From contig CAJNOI010000098.1 in NCBI GenBank assembly GCA_905250115.1, forward strand, positions 290,397 to 354,396: DNA of 64,000 bases, read 5' to 3'. The notes beneath the pieces were generated by a model. That model saw only the letters and a program-made list of their open reading frames with translations. It made no database searches and was not told the origin of the DNA. The position numbers and the translations under genes were made by a program. Positions within the stretch are counted from its first letter, which is position 1, and every line of letters starts with the position of its first letter. Source of the stretch: Adineta steineri. Lineage: Eukaryota > Rotifera > Eurotatoria > Adinetida > Adinetidae. Of this stretch, positions 1 to 14,470 are shown one piece after another.

Positions 1-34
1 ATAATATAATTAATAGTAATTAAATAATTCTTAC

Positions 35-3000
35 TTTTGCATGCTCGATCAAGTGCTTCTTGAACAATTCTTTCACTAACATTATCAAGTGCACTTGTTG
101 CTTCATCTAACAAAAGAATGGTGGGTTGTTTGATAAGTGCACGAGCTAATGCAATACGTTGTTTTTCTCCACCACTCAATTGTATACCACGCTCACCAAC
201 AAGTGTTTCATATTTCTACAAACAAAAAGATTAATATATATATATATAAATAATTAAGAACAAACATTTGGTAGTTTCATAATGAATTTATGTGCATTAG
301 CTTGTTCTGCTGCTTGTTCAATCTCTGCACGTGTTGCATTCATTTTACCAAAACGAATATTTTCATAAATACTTATTCCAAACAAAATCTATTTTAATAG
401 AAAAATTTGACAAAAGACTAAGAGAAAAATGAAAGAAACTTACAGGTTCTTGACTAACAACTCCAATATTTTGTCGAAATTGTTTGATTTTATAATCTGT
501 AATTGACTGACCATCAATCATGATTCTGCCTGAGGAAGGTTCGTAGTAGCGAAGAAGAAGTGATACACATGTACTTTTTCCTATGAATGAATTTCGCTAT
601 TAAAATGTTATGTTTGTTTTAGAAAAAACTATTTACCGCAACCACTTGAACCTACAAGAGCAGTTGTTTGATTCGCACGCGCATTGAATTTAAGATTATT
701 CAAAGCTGTTGCATTTTCTCTCGATGGATAAGAAAAAGTAACATTGTCAAACTGAATATCACCATTAATAGTAGAAATCGATTTTTCATCAGATATGTTT
801 TCTTGCAATATTTCTGTTTCATTGATATTTTCATGATGTGCCTATATCATAAAATAAATTAGAAAATTTAATTATCAAAGTTTAGTCCCTAGTATATATA
901 TATAATGTATTTTACCTCATCGATAAGTCGAAATACGGATATTGCTGCACCTTGAGCTTCCGAGATTGATTGGAAAAAAGGACCAATTGCATTAAGAAAA
1001 CCTAAAGCTTGTGCAAACATATTAACAACCTAAACAAAAGTTCTTTCTTCAGTTACTTTCTTATGCATATCGGTATTATAGCTGACTTACAACAAGAATA
1101 TCACTAATAGTCAGTGTACGATGATTTCCATCAGACATAAGAATAGAACCAAAAGTGAAACCAATTGAATAAACGAGAAAGTTTATAAAAAATAACCAAC
1201 CAAAAAAAGCACCAAATGCTGCATCTTTGCGAACAGTATACCATTCATTTAATTTTAATTCTTTTTCATATCTAGATAAAGATAAATAATACAATAAACT
1301 ATAAATCTTTGTTTATTTATCTGTTTATTTACTGTTTTTGTTGCGATTTGCTTCCATTGAATGAAAGAACAGTTCTTAATGAACTAAATACTTCTTGAGC
1401 GATTTGTCCAGCTTTTGAATATGAACTTAATTGTTCTTCTGTTTGTTTAGCGATGACCTGTAATTATTGATAAAAATTTAGCGAATTAAATAATAATTTA
1501 TACCTTAGCAAACATCAATGCACTACCAACAACAAGTGGAATTATACAAGACATAATTAAAGATAATTGCCAATTGATAATAAAAGATATGATTATACTG
1601 AGAATCATGATTAGAATAATTCCAATTGTTATGAAGAATTCAAAACCTATGCCGTGTTTGATCTTTTCAATATTACTGTAAAGGAAATCGACCATATAGA
1701 ATTATTTTGCTATAAAGTTATAATATTTAGTTACGTAAAAAGCTTTGTATTGTATTGAGTAGTTTGATTTGTATCCAAATATGTCATGTTCTAAAAAAGA
1801 TGAAAGGGAAATAACAGATTATTGTATCTTTAATTCTAATTTAACCAGTGTATGAATGTATTGAAAATAATGAGTTCATTATTATCATTTTCTTTAATGT
1901 TATTTTGTAACTAATTAATTAAAACTATTTTTATATTGTATTAATAAGAAAGTTCTTTAGTTTTTTCACGGTAACTTTACGTTCAACATAATTTTTGATA
2001 TTCATTCGTATTATCATTCTCATCTCTTATACATTTTGCATTGATTATTTTCATGATTTAATTGATATATTAACAATGTTTTTAGAATTATTAGTTTGTT
2101 GATTAGAAAAATATTTTGAGAAAAGAAAATTAGAAATCGAGACCAAAATAATCTAGTTAATTTTGTGTTATATTTGACTTAGAGCAAGAGAAATACAAAG
2201 AATAAACTATATTTTAACCAGTTCAATCGTTCATAATCACTTATTTTAGTAACGCATCAACGAATAACCGTCTTTGAAGAAATAAGAACATTTGCTTGAC
2301 TATATAATACAAAATATTTACAATGCAGATCTGCACTGAAGTAAAGTCAAATCTAGTAGAAATTTGATACTATTTAATTTTGACTTATGATCACGAACTA
2401 TAAAGTATTTTATGACTAAAAAATATATTCACTTACACGTTGAATAAGTGATCGGAAGAGTAAAACACTCATGCGAGATGTTTGTCGTTTCGCAGCTATT
2501 GTGCAACAGAAATATTCGAGAACAGTACATATAAATGTAAGAATACTGAAACCTACATCCACACGGAGAAACAAGAAATCGTTTGCTTTTTTTATTTAAA
2601 TTATCATATTCAGTAGACTTACCGAAAAACAAATAAACTAGATGCATAACATTTTCATGAAATAAAGGTGTTAACGGAGCTAATGTGGTTAAAATAGTTT
2701 TATTATCATAATGGCATAGTCTACAGAGAAAAATTTTAACAATATTTAAAAGTAAATTTTTTTTTAGTAAATTACTTATGTAATCGATCATAATTTAATG
2801 GATTAAGATCAATACCAAAAGGACATACAGTATTATTGATAATTGTAGAAACTGAATTTTGATATTGATTATCACAATCAACAGCAAATTGTGTAGTGGC
2901 AAATAATCCCGTGATTCGACCAAAAAGAATTATAGTTGCGAGACTACTAACTACATCTCCCAACATGAAACACAGAGCAGTAATCATAAGAACAAGATCA

Positions 3001-3394
3001 ATACAATCAGCAAATCGAAACTATGATTAAATAAAATGAATTAATTTATATATATATATATTATTAAAGAGAAAAACAACATGATTTTGACTTAGTATTT
3101 TTATTAGTTTATCCTATGAAATCTAATGTTTGATTATACTTACCAATTGAAGAAGACTGACGTGAGTATTTTTAGTAGTCTGTTCGATCTCATCATCTAT
3201 GCTTTTATTCTTAGCATCAGTCTTTTGTCGACTGAAATATTGACGCCAATCAGAAGCACTATAAATAATGATGAGTTCTTATGTGTTTATGAGTATGATA
3301 TATTTTTTAAATCATACCTTTTATTTTCATTGTCGCTATCATTGTCAATAGGTAATTTGTTATATGTCGTTAATAGTGGCTCTTTATCATTCAT
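35..3394 (-). CDS. ABCB-type multidrug transporter (P-glycoprotein-like), left copy, 3' part outside window
   Basis: This is the 5' half of a full ABC exporter of the P-glycoprotein/ABCB class, which moves hydrophobic substrates out of the cell using ATP. The ATG at 3,394 opens a short acidic N-terminus (MNDKEPLL), followed by exons for the first transmembrane domain (a segment reads [20 protein letters not shown], near 2,870-2,980). The first nucleotide-binding domain follows: Walker A GSSGCG|KS split by an intron near 625-640, Q-loop VSQEP near 450, signature LSGGEKQR near 160-185, and Walker [12 protein letters not shown] near 80-120. Exon 14 ends at base 35 with a GTAAG donor; the remaining exons lie off the window. 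No frame-breaking change was seen against the right copy, which it mirrors exon for exon. Family assignment is firm; substrate is unknown. Confidence 0.88.
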
Positions 3395-5581
3395 GTTTGT
3401 CTTTCTCTTTTCAAATATACAGTATTATGAAACTTGATGTCTATATACGCTTATATGTATTACTATGATGAATGATTTGATCCTCTTTGCTTCAGTGGCT
3501 TCGCGTCCTTCATCCATTGTATCTGTTTCATTTTATATTGTCAAAAAATGTAGGCAACCTTTTGTTAAAAGCAAAACTTTTCGATATTTTTTTTATAAAT
3601 GTAAATATTAATAATATTTTCTTCTTACCTGTTGTGTAGGAGTGACATAGTATCATTATAGACTCAGAGACAGTAAATTAAACGATTAATGTAAATTAGA
3701 AATAAACAAAAATACTATATGTAAAAAGTCTTTCAAATCTAATTCTAAACCTTTTACAAAGAAAAAAAAACAATGAATTGTCGATTGCTCTTAATCTCTA
3801 CACAATCATGAAGCTTTAAGTTAGAGTTTGATTAAAGGTATACAAACAATAAAATAAATTAAAGAGGTATGAGAAATCAAAATCATAAATTCAGTTCTAT
3901 AATAAATTTCATATGTATATTTACAAGTAACATTCATTGAAACTCGATTCACTTTGCCCCAGACTATCGTAGTCTCTATCCATAAATGAATGTATTTAGA
4001 TATCAATGATAGTTGATCAATATTAGTTTCGACTTTCATCAAAAAATCAAATTGAACTTTAACTTTATTTAGAATCAAGCATTCTTTAGAAGTTTGTTAA
4101 TACTTTAGCCTTTTTAAAGTCAATTTTATAAAAAGTAGGATCTCAAAAATAAAGTTATAGTATGAATCTCTCTCTCAATATACATCACAATTGAACCGAC
4201 AAGTTTATTGAAAATATTTTACAATAATGCAACTACTAAAATCTTAGAATTATCAAATTACGATGCATACTTATTGAAGCGTTTAATACTGTGGGCTTTA
4301 TTGTTTTGAGTTATCGTACAAAATGTTTGGAGACATCATCGTTCTTTTCATGCATGCATTAAAAATATTATGATAAATAACATGCTGTATAAACATACAT
4401 GTACTTTTTTTCAAAGCTTTATATAGTATTCTGTGTATACGAACGTTTTATTTTTAATATTATTTTTATCTTCCTCCCTATTAAAAGTAAAATTAGCGTT
4501 ACTTCTTTATTTATATTTATTCAATGAAACAGTGATCTGCATATAATTAAGAAAGTTTTCAAATATTTAAGTTAGTACCATTTTGAGATGAATAAATAAA
4601 TAAAATATTATGCTATTCAAATAATCCGATATTAACTAATAAAAATTATACAATATCGAAAATAATTTGCAACTATTAGTAAGTATATATTCAAGCCAAG
4701 TTCCATACATAAATAAGTAGTCAGTCTATTGTAAAATAAATATCTTCATAAAATACTTATCAATCTTTACAATGGTTCAAGGTATTTGTTTACGCAATTT
4801 TAAAATGATCAGCAGTATTAGAACGGTTTGTTCATTTTATGGCATGTTATTGACAAAAACAGTATATGGATATAAATCAATTCTTGTTCTTAGATTGTAT
4901 TCTTACAGTTTAGAGGAAAACATATAGTATTTATTGACATGATCATTCACGACTATTCGAATCAGACAATAATATGTTTAACTGAATCATTCATGTATTT
5001 ATCAATTATGAATTCTACAGTTATCTCAATATGCCAACTAATTTCTTGAATATTGTGATTAAGTCATTGATGATCAAATAAATTTGTATTGTTATCACTC
5101 GATGGATTGGTAATAAGATTTGGTTATCTAAGCTAACATTCTACGGTTGTTTATCATAAATATTAAATCCAACAGTATTATTTTTTGAAAATTTCTAATC
5201 AAAATATCATAAAATTGTTTTATTTAATATTTAATTGAACAAATTCAAAAATATATTTTTTCACTTATAAAACATCGGAATAAAATGTGATCGTTATATT
5301 AGTGTTCTATGTTTTGCTTTTTCATATTGAAAACATCTATTTATTGATGGAAATAATATAGTTTACGATTACATAATAATAATTTTGTCGACGTCACTTT
5401 ATTTTTTCTTAATAATTTTATTATTGGCTCTATATTAATCATTGTAAATATGCAGACAATATAAATTGTGATAAGTTTACAATAATTTCTGATGTTTGTT
5501 TGTTATAATAATTGAAGTTAAAATTGAACTATAATTTCATTTAATATTATTCAATTGATTTGATATTGTTTTATAAATGAA
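3395..5581. other. Intergenic DNA of the left arm, no gene seen
   Basis: AT-rich spacer between the 5' end of the transporter and the 3' end of the sulfatase-like gene. It is conserved in the right arm at 43,144-45,387. The open frame near 3,821-4,078 is also found in the other arm but is disrupted there and has no recognisable motif. A promoter for the transporter should lie here, but I see no clear element. Confidence 0.6.
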
Positions 5582-8143
5582 CTATCTTGTATTATTCGTA
5601 CGATATCTTTTGAAAATAAGTTTAGTCCAAAGCCGAGTTAATTCAAATGTTCGATCAGCCCAATTTAACATTTCATCTAGATTGATTTTAGAATTATTTA
5701 AAATAACTGATTTTGGTCTTAACCAATGATTATTTTTGTTTTTCTCCGATAATATTTGACTAAACATACTAATACGAATAGTTTTACTAGTCCACCGTCC
5801 TTTCCATCCATATTTTAATATTTGTTTGTGATGATTTATGTGAATCCATGATGGATAATTGTCTATTGGTTGATTAGAAAGATTAATTAAATCAATGGAT
5901 TCAAATGGATCATATTGAAGATGATATAAATGTACTTCATCATTTGTAATATCATAAGTTAATTTTCTTGGATATTGTTTAACACTTAGAAATGAATTAC
6001 CAGGATTAGCTAAATTAAATATATATCGAATAGATTCTTCTTCAGTTCTTCTTCGAAGAATTGATGTTCCTTCATATAAAGATAAGATTGTTTTTAATTG
6101 TTGATTTTCAACAGATGATAATAATTGATTCGTTAATTTCTTCTTCTTCTTCTTCTTCTTCTTCTTCTTTGATGATAATAATATATCCATAATAGTTGGT
6201 AATATATCCATGGTAGAATATTGTCCATGAAGTTGTTTAGGTTGAAGATATCGATTATGAAATATTAATGGCACAGAAAATGCTGATTCTAAAGGTGAAC
6301 TTAATAAACCAACTGTTTGACTTCCATAATCATTAAAAACATAACCATGATCACTTACAACAATAAAAAGTGTTTCATCATATAATTTTCGTGATTTAAA
6401 ACCATGAATAAGTTTTCCAAATAATTCATCAGTTATTCTTAATGTATTTAGATGAGCATTTATACGTGGATCATTTGTATAATATTGATAATCATTATAT
6501 GATCGATCATCTGGATAAAGAAAAGGTTCATGTGTTTCAGTAATTAATAAACTGATCATTAATTGATGATTTTGATCTTCTACTAAAGTGTCATCAAGCC
6601 ATTTCCATAATAATGGTAAAATAGTTGGATCAGCAGGACCAAACATACCAAGATCAGGAATAGATCCTGATTGTTCAATAATATCAAATCCATCATATTG
6701 AGATTGAAATTTTTAAATTAATTCTCGTTGATGATCAAAATCACCACGAGCTGATGTAAAGAATGCTGAACGAAATTTGGATTGATTAGTTTTTGTTTTA
6801 AATGTGTAATGAAGTAATTCTGGTAAACATTTTTCATAAACTATATTTTCTTCATTGACTTCTTTGAGAAAATTGAGATTAACGTGGATAAATCCCACAA
6901 AATATCCTAACAAGACTTTTTAATGTATAAGATGATGTTGATGATGCAATTGTACGAAGAGAATTTTTCCAAAATGAATTTAATATTGGTGTAACATTTG
7001 TAAGAGGAATATCAGAAGTAAAAGTAGATTGTGTAGCATTAAGAAAATGTTCATTCAATGGTAAAACATCAGCATGAATTGATTCCAAAATAATTAGAAA
7101 AACATTTTTTATTGGTTTTTTCAAAGTAACGATTGGATCAGAAATATTAACTGGTGGTGCACGAATTGCTTCAGTAATACTATTGACGATCGATTCTCCT
7201 GTATGAAATGACATAAATACAGTTGTTCTCCAATAATATGAAAATTATTCATGAAAATAGGATAAAACCATATTTGATGATAAATTTTGATAAGATTGTG
7301 GCAAATAATAAAAGAGATTAATTATTATATAAATTAGAATAATAGTAGAAACTAATATTTTTATAATTTTGAAAAGAACATAATGTAATTCGGTATATAT
7401 TTGAGTGAAATGATTTTTAATTGACCAAATTGTAGATCCAAGAAGAAAATGTGAAAGCAAAAGAGACAAAAATGAATATAAATGTGGAACATATAAACTA
7501 TATGTTGCTGTAAAATCCACTTCAAAGACAATTCTCCAATCTATATTACGACCTATTATTAATAAAATAAAAAGGAATATTTATTTAACTCGGGAAAATA
7601 ACTATGAAAATAATTATGGGATGAGGATCAAGATTGAAAAGTTTTCTTAACTCATTATTACAAAATATTCTAAGGAAATTAATTTTTTAGAATTGAAGAA
7701 GATAAATAAGATAAAAGTATAAGTTCATACCTGTTATTGTCAACATAATAATATTAGATGATGAAACAAGAATAATAAATAGAGCATACACTAAACCGAC
7801 TAGAATACTATACAAATTATATTGAGGATATTTCGATCCAACATAAAATAATAAAAGATACAAAATAAATAAAACAATAAGATCAGGAATAAAAATAATC
7901 CAGATCCAAAGAAATGTATTAGATGATAAATTCATTTTATTGCCATAATGATGAAATGCCAATATTCGATTTGCACAAGTTGCAACAAAACATATTGATA
8001 AAACACCACTGGTAAGACTATAGTAAAGGAAATAAATTAAATAAATCAATTTTAAGTTTTGATTTTTGAGATTATCGAGGATATTAAAATATTAAACACA
8101 ATCTCTAAAATACTTACAAACTTCGCCAGTCTATTTGTCGCAT
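5582..8143 (-). pseudogene. LTA-synthase/sulfatase-like membrane protein, left copy, broken
   Basis: The intact frame would encode a membrane protein with several N-terminal helices (exons 8,118-8,143, 7,731-8,017 and 5,582-7,552) and a C-terminal alkaline-phosphatase-superfamily domain. Visible family motifs are ILES near 7,080, the Ser/Thr-rich nucleophile region SSYTLKSL near 6,925, ETHEPFLYP near 6,530 and the metal-binding VVSDHG near 6,350. Compared with the right copy, exon 3 has three lesions. TAA stands at 7,245-7,247 where the other copy reads TTA. One extra base lies near 6,883. TAA stands at 6,713-6,715 where the other copy reads CAA, beside a 6-base deletion. Exon 1 here keeps TGG, which is a stop in the right copy. 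Polar residues around the domain are kept, so decay looks recent. The resemblance is to fungal/bacterial sulfatase-like proteins, so foreign origin is plausible but unproven. Confidence 0.85.
6138..6169. repeat. TTC/GAA trinucleotide microsatellite inside coding sequence
   Basis: About ten TTC units on the plus strand encode a poly-lysine run in the sulfatase-like protein. The right copy has a shorter, interrupted version near 42,562-42,590 (KKNKKKKKK), so the tract length varies between arms. Confidence 0.9.
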
Positions 8144-11100
8144 CCTGAAATAGGTTCCATAGATGATTTTGCGGAAACGTCGAAGAAGTGTCGTATTTGA
8201 AATTTTAGAAAAATATAATTATGAATCTAAAATAAAAGTGAATTAAATCTTAGATTTTTGTAGGTGTTTAAAAAGATGTTGATCATGTATAGGATGATCG
8301 AATATTGTTAAAATAGTTATTCTAAGGATTATTTCCGTTCAATTAATAATTTACTATTCTTATTATTGTAAAGTGACTGCTTCTCATTAAGAAATAATTC
8401 TTTTTCTTTGTATTAAAGTTGAAAATTGTAAAAACTAGTTTAAGAAAAACTAAAAATTACAATATTTGTTTTAGTGAAATTATAATTGAAAGAATTACTA
8501 GACTAGAAAAATAAGATGAAATTTAGTTGAAGAAGTCTAAAAGATGATACTGAAGTTTAATTTTAAATTCTTATCAATTACTTCATTGTTAAAACAAATT
8601 TGACGAAAATCGATAATAATTAAATTATCACAATAATATTTTAATCAAAGATTATTCATAGAAAATAACGTCATAGTAATAATTAATTTCATAGTTGATA
8701 ATTCATTAATAATATTTTCTAATTAAACGTCATAGTAAAAGTAAATTCTAATGTAATAGATAATATATTATAAATTTACATGAGAGAATAAAGTTGAATA
8801 TGAAGGTGATAATTATTTTGTTAAATTTATGTTAACATAACACACATTACTTGAAAACTAAAATGAAAATAAAATATAATAAATATGTTTGTTTATTCTT
8901 TGAGATGCATACAACTAATACACATATCTATCTATCTATGTGTATAGGTCAACTCAGTCATGCATTTAGTAGACGCATATATTATGTATATGCATCACCT
9001 TTTTCGATACAATACATTTAACTTTGAAAGAGAAAAAAAAAGAAAAGAAGAATATGAATATTTAGTATCTCAACGTATTTGTTCAATGTATTTTATTGGT
9101 TCATCTGAAGATACACATACAATATAGATTATTTGACTTTTTTTTTATTATTAAAACAAATAATAAAAATAGTGGAATATCCTCATAACGATATAATTTA
9201 TTAATAAAAAGAAATAAATTTAAAAACAATGAATAACACGTGTCACAAATGATAAGAAAAATCGAAACGTGGAGAATGATATGAGTTATGTTCTTTCATT
9301 CTTCATATAGTTTTTATCACACAATCAGTTTGATATTCAACATATTGTACATGTATGTGTATTTGTATATTTGAACTTTTTCTTCTTTTCTCTGTCTCAA
9401 TGTATTATTAACAATGATAAGCGACACATCACAATTGAGATATGTTGAATATGACATAGATCAACATTCTCTTGTTCTTACCTTGAAATGATATTAGGAA
9501 AAGAGAAAAAATATCAGAATAATATTGTGAAGAATAGTTAATTAATAGAAATACTTTTTGAGAAAATAAATCATAGATGAAAATATACAAGTTTGGTATG
9601 TTCCGAAGAGTAAAATTATATTTAATTATATGTAAATTAGAAAATAAGTGATAATCAGTGAAATATACAAACGAAAGAATATTGTTGTAATAAAATATGT
9701 GCCATTATTATAATTGATATATAAATATAACATATTGCATTTCAACAATGTTAACTAAATCAGGAGAGATTTTGGGTGTCGGGTGGGCGTAGACGTGAGT
9801 GTGATTGTGGATATGAGTGGATGTGGGTGGATCTGGATGGTATTCATTTCATAATGTGATCCACACCCACACCCTCAAGATATAATGTTCATGTAATGAT
9901 TGATTAGATCAATAGAAATATTTGATCTATCATTATCATCATGAACTTTAATGTCACAAACTCGATATGAAGATTTTTAGTGTTTGATTTATTCAATAAG
10001 AGATAATGAGCAATTGTTGATATAATATTGATAGTTAATCGTCTTGAAGATGCGTATATATTGTTTTTATTGTCTAGTTGACATTCATATTAAAAAAAAC
10101 TGTTATTTTCTAACAAATTCTTCAATATTTCGGTATGAAACTAAATAGAACGAGCATAAATCAATGATAAGCATGATGAATATTTGATATAAGTTCGAAG
10201 AATGTTTTCAAATAAAAGAAAAGCAAACTAAAAATATTAAATCTCGGACGAAAAGTTTTTTCGATTGTTCTTCTTTGATATTTCCATTTAAACATAATTT
10301 CTATTGATAACTATACTGAAAATGTGAAAATATCTATTAGTTATTTTTATGTAGTTATTTCTAAATAGATTTATCACGGATAAGAAAAATAATGACTAAC
10401 AAAGAACGTAAGAAAACAAAACATTTCTCACAAATATCGTTATTTGAACAACGAAGAAAAGTATGAGAGATGCAATTAACTATTGACGTAAAAATAAATA
10501 TGAAAATGAATCTTTCTATATAGAAAAATATTTTATTATTATAGAAATTCGTTATAATCGATTGTTTTTTAAAACGAAAATTCTTTTTTTTCTATTGATT
10601 TTTAAAGATTTATATATTTTTTAAGTAAGATTTTCATTCAAAAGAATTAATTTGTATATTTTTCTTTTAACATAAAATAATAATACTAAGAAAGTTAAAT
10701 GAACTGAATAGATATTTTACAATAAGAAAACATTTTTATGTAACAATTCCTAATTAAAAACCTCTACCTAAATCTATATATGGATGAATTACAATATTCT
10801 TAAATTGTTTTATGAAAACCTTTTCATCTCATTGTTAATATCATTGTACAATATTATACTAAAGGAAAATATGTTTCGTCTTTTCTGATTATTACTGTTA
10901 AATTATCTAACATATGAGATATTTTTTAAGAATCCAGTTTAAAAATTTGAGACTAAACTATATTGATTAGTACGCAACTCATCTAATGCTGAATTTTTTA
11001 CTTGATTTTTAATCTTGTTTGTGTAACAGGAAATTTCTTCGTTGATTGCAATTGACATTAGTTATAAAAAAGTTATTTCATGCACTCAAAATCAGTGATT

Positions 11101-13893
11101 AATCTTCAATGATTTTTCTTCTTCATTCTTAACGGTAAACTATAAGATTATTTACACGTGAACTTTTATGTTACTGTTAAATTTTGAAGGTCTTATTACT
11201 AATGTAATTAATTGATCAATGTTTTTATTATAAAATTAAATATTCACATTAATTTCTGCATAGAAATTATGTAATAAAATAGATAAATAATAACTCTATA
11301 TGCAATTTGATATAGGGAGGGAAAAAATTCTTTAAAAACGATGAGTTGTTTTTGTTTATTTGTGAAAGGCTTCTGTGCATATTTATCATCGCTCATTAAT
11401 TAAAAATATCGAGAAAAGAATGAAAAAAACATAAGTGAGAAGTAGAGTTATAGATTAATATAGAATCATCTAAAATAAACTACACCTTATCGTAAAGAAA
11501 CGTTTTGAAACGAATGATTGTGATGGCGAGGCTTATAATACGATCAATTTTTTTTTTAAATTATTCAATTTCATTTATGTCATAGTAGTCACATTCTTAA
11601 CAAAATTAATCTTTTTTTTTTGCTTCAAATGTCCGTGATTCTATTTCACTCTTCAATTTATATATTCTTAAATAATAAATTTGTAGTGTATAACTGATTA
11701 CTAAAATCGATGATTAAACATGATTTTCATGACATAGGATGTAACTATGAAACTCGACGGAGATTTTTATACGATTTATTTTCTAATGGTGATAATATGA
11801 GCAATAGTTGAATAGAATGAATAATGTTTTAAGTCAATCTGCAATATTTTAAGAGAATTAGACATCTAAAAACATCTTGTGTAATATTTCATTTAATACT
11901 AATGTTTTTTTTATTTATTTTATTTAAGTGAAAACTCGAATAACTTTTTTTATTATCTTTTATCACTTGTATGATTATATGTCGAAGTTATTTTTCATTT
12001 AATAGAACAGGAATTGAAGGATTGACTGCAAATATAATCTATCAACAAACAATTAATTCGAATTATTTTCTTCCAGTATATATTAAAAATAAATAATCAT
12101 TTTTTATCTTTGATTTCTATACAATATGAAAAAATCAACATATGTGCGCAGATAAAATTAATACTGATTTCATTTCGAAAGAAAAAAAGAAATTCTACAG
12201 ACAATGCGCTTGAAATGAAAAAGATGGATACGATACTAAACTAGATCTTTTCAAATCCATCATACTCTCATTTATCTTTACTCACACTTGTTTTTTATTA
12301 TAAAACTTAGATAAACAAGCGTTTAGAATAAAAATATGAAATAAATAATCATGATAATCTCTTTTTATTTTGATGAACATTTAACAATCATTAAAATATA
12401 AGGCTATAAGATTTCTTTGCTGTATCATTTATTAAATTAGTTTCATGTCAAAAAAATAACTCACACTTATTATTTCATCTTTTTCAAAATTAAAAAATCT
12501 TTAACTATGTTATACAATTGCTGATTATTTGTAACAGATCGCTGAATTTTAGATGATTCTGATGATAAAAAAAATGATGTCGATGGATAAATCATCGGGA
12601 ATCGAAATAGTTAAAAAATCTAAGATAATTAATTCAATATCGAAAAATAAATAAATTAAAATTTTTATTGTATTTAAAAATTAATCAAAATAATATTATT
12701 TTTCTTTTTTCCTTCCTTGGCTTATCTATCCGTCTTGGCTCATTGGTTTTCTTAACCACATGTAATTTTTAGTAAGAGCAATTGACGACGATATTAAAGA
12801 ATAAATGTATAGAAGAATAGAGTAATCGATCATTGTTTGACAGAACGAAAGAAACGCTTACTCATATGTTTTAGAAATATTCTTTATCTTCACAAAAATA
12901 ATACAAAAGGCAATTAAGCATATACAAAAAGAAAAAAACGCGTGTTATAAAATATTTTCAAATATCGAAATAAAACGACTTTTACGTATCGAATCGTGTT
13001 CTAATCTTATCTTAAGATTTCAATTGACAAATGTGGAAAATGAAACATTTATATTCTGATATTCGAATAGCTAAAGGGAAAATTTGCTTCATTATTATAA
13101 AAAAAAACGTTTCATTTCAAATGGATACTGATATAAAATAAGGTAAAGAAGAATTTGATTATTTTAAATTTATCTTATTTCTTCAGTAGTTATTTTAATA
13201 TTTCAAAAGAAAAGAATTCTTTTTGTTTAATATTTTACTTTATATTTGAATATTTTTAATAGAAAATATTTGTTTAATTATTCTCATTTAAAAAATATAA
13301 ATATTCAATTTTAAGAAGATTCGATTGAAAAACATTTTATATATAATATTCAACTATTAATAGAAATGAATTCAGATTCGATTTTCTAATCACATGTTTT
13401 ATTAAAAACTTCTCTAATTAAAAGAAAATTTTGGATTTTATTCACATTTCTTATCTCAACCTTCAATTAATATTTATCTGAACGAACTTTATTGGATGAC
13501 ATCTTCTTATATTCATTGAGTATTTTCTTTAATAAAACTATACTAATTCATTATCAAATTCTCTTTGCAACTCGAAATAATCTTAATCTTCATTATTTGA
13601 ATTATTTTCTCAATTTTATATTAAACTATCAAAAATATTGAAGTACTCAAAGATGGATGTGGGTGGCCTTAAGAGTATAACTATCGACATTGAATAAGAG
13701 CCACATTAAACTTAAATTCACAGTCACACTCCACCTTTTCTTGGCATATACAAACAAAGATTATTAGATAGTATTTTAATGAAAGATTTATTTGTGACAG
13801 GTCGAATGTATTTTTTGAAATAATCTAATATTAGTAAAATCTTAAATATGAAAAGAATATAGCTGTTTACTTTATTATTTATATATAGATTTA
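8144..13893. other. Long gene-free AT-rich stretch of the left arm
   Basis: Nearly 6 kb with no coding frame of note, shared with 34,505-40,564. It holds G/T-rich telomere-like patches near 9,775-9,880 and 13,650-13,740 and simple A/T runs. Conservation between the arms reflects recent common origin and not demonstrated function. Confidence 0.6.
9775..9880. repeat. G/T-rich telomere-like patch in inverted arrangement (left arm)
   Basis: The patch begins with GGGTGGGCGT and GTGGATGTGGGTGG motifs and closes with CCACACCCACACCC, so its ends can pair. The matching patch in the right arm is 38,522-38,632 and has a more complete telomere-like tract. TGTGGG is the known bdelloid telomere unit; calling this telomere-derived is inference. 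Confidence 0.45.
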
Positions 13894-14370
13894 AAATGAT
13901 TAGAATAATAAAGTCGAACGAGATGTGTAAAAACGGCTAAGTATAGATGCCAATCATAGTAGACAATTTATCTTATGTCTACTCCTTCACTCATATCTTA
14001 AAAATATGAAAAGAATTGAATAGATTTTTGTAACTGCTATTAAATTATTCTAATTATGTCAATTAAAGAATATAAATATATGAGAAATAAAATAAAATCG
14101 ATAGTCTAAATCATTTTATCAATAAGTTTCTTATTTAAGTTAACGTATTTTTATTATTTTTAGCAAAGATAAAAACTGATAAGAAAATATATTATAAAAA
14201 TTTCAATAATTTCTATTTCAATCTTTGATGTCTACGAAAAATAGATCATTCTCTTGATAAACCAATAAGAAGTAACGAAAAAAACTTAGAAAGAAAAAAA
14301 AAAAGGAATATAATCTCTACTGCAAGTGGATATGAATTAAAAAAGCGATTATTTACATCAGTTTTTTTTT
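13894..14370. other. Unique sequence between left-arm boundary and assembly gap
   Basis: These 477 bases are not found at the matching place in the right arm. A possible splice donor (ACTGAT followed by GTAAATAA) near 14,350 could belong to the decayed gene on the far side of the gap. Otherwise I see nothing. Confidence 0.55.
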
Positions 14371-14470
14371 NNNNNNNNNNNNNNNNNNNNNNNNNNNNNN
14401 NNNNNNNNNNNNNNNNNNNNNNNNNNNNNNNNNNNNNNNNNNNNNNNNNNNNNNNNNNNNNNNNNNNNNN
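14371..14470. other. Assembly gap, exactly 100 N
   Basis: A run of exactly 100 N, the usual placeholder for a scaffold join of unknown size. It is preceded by a T run. It means that the left arm and the loop are joined by scaffolding and not by continuous sequence. Confidence 0.98.

Larger units (their letters stand above)
1..13893. repeat. Left arm of a giant inverted repeat (palindrome)
   Basis: This stretch is the reverse complement of about 34,505-48,755. Base 1 pairs with about 48,755 and base 13,893 with about 34,505. Both genes, their introns and the intergenic DNA are shared, so this is a segmental duplication or an allelic pair and not a transposon. Landmarks: the transporter start codon at 3,394 pairs with 45,388, and the sulfatase start at 8,143 pairs with 40,565. 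The left arm is cut by the window edge, so the true outer end is unknown. The inner boundary is seen directly: after the tract near 13,865-13,893 the two sides stop matching. The arm-length difference comes mostly from one element inserted only in the right arm (39,591-39,901). Confidence 0.95.

Noticed and set aside
8881-8950. ATCT/TATC short repeats as a functional array
   Set aside because: Only a few units, typical of AT-rich background, and of different length in the right arm.
1-13893. Left arm as a giant transposon with terminal repeats
   Set aside because: Arms contain ordinary host genes with introns and no transposase or integrase; no target duplication seen.
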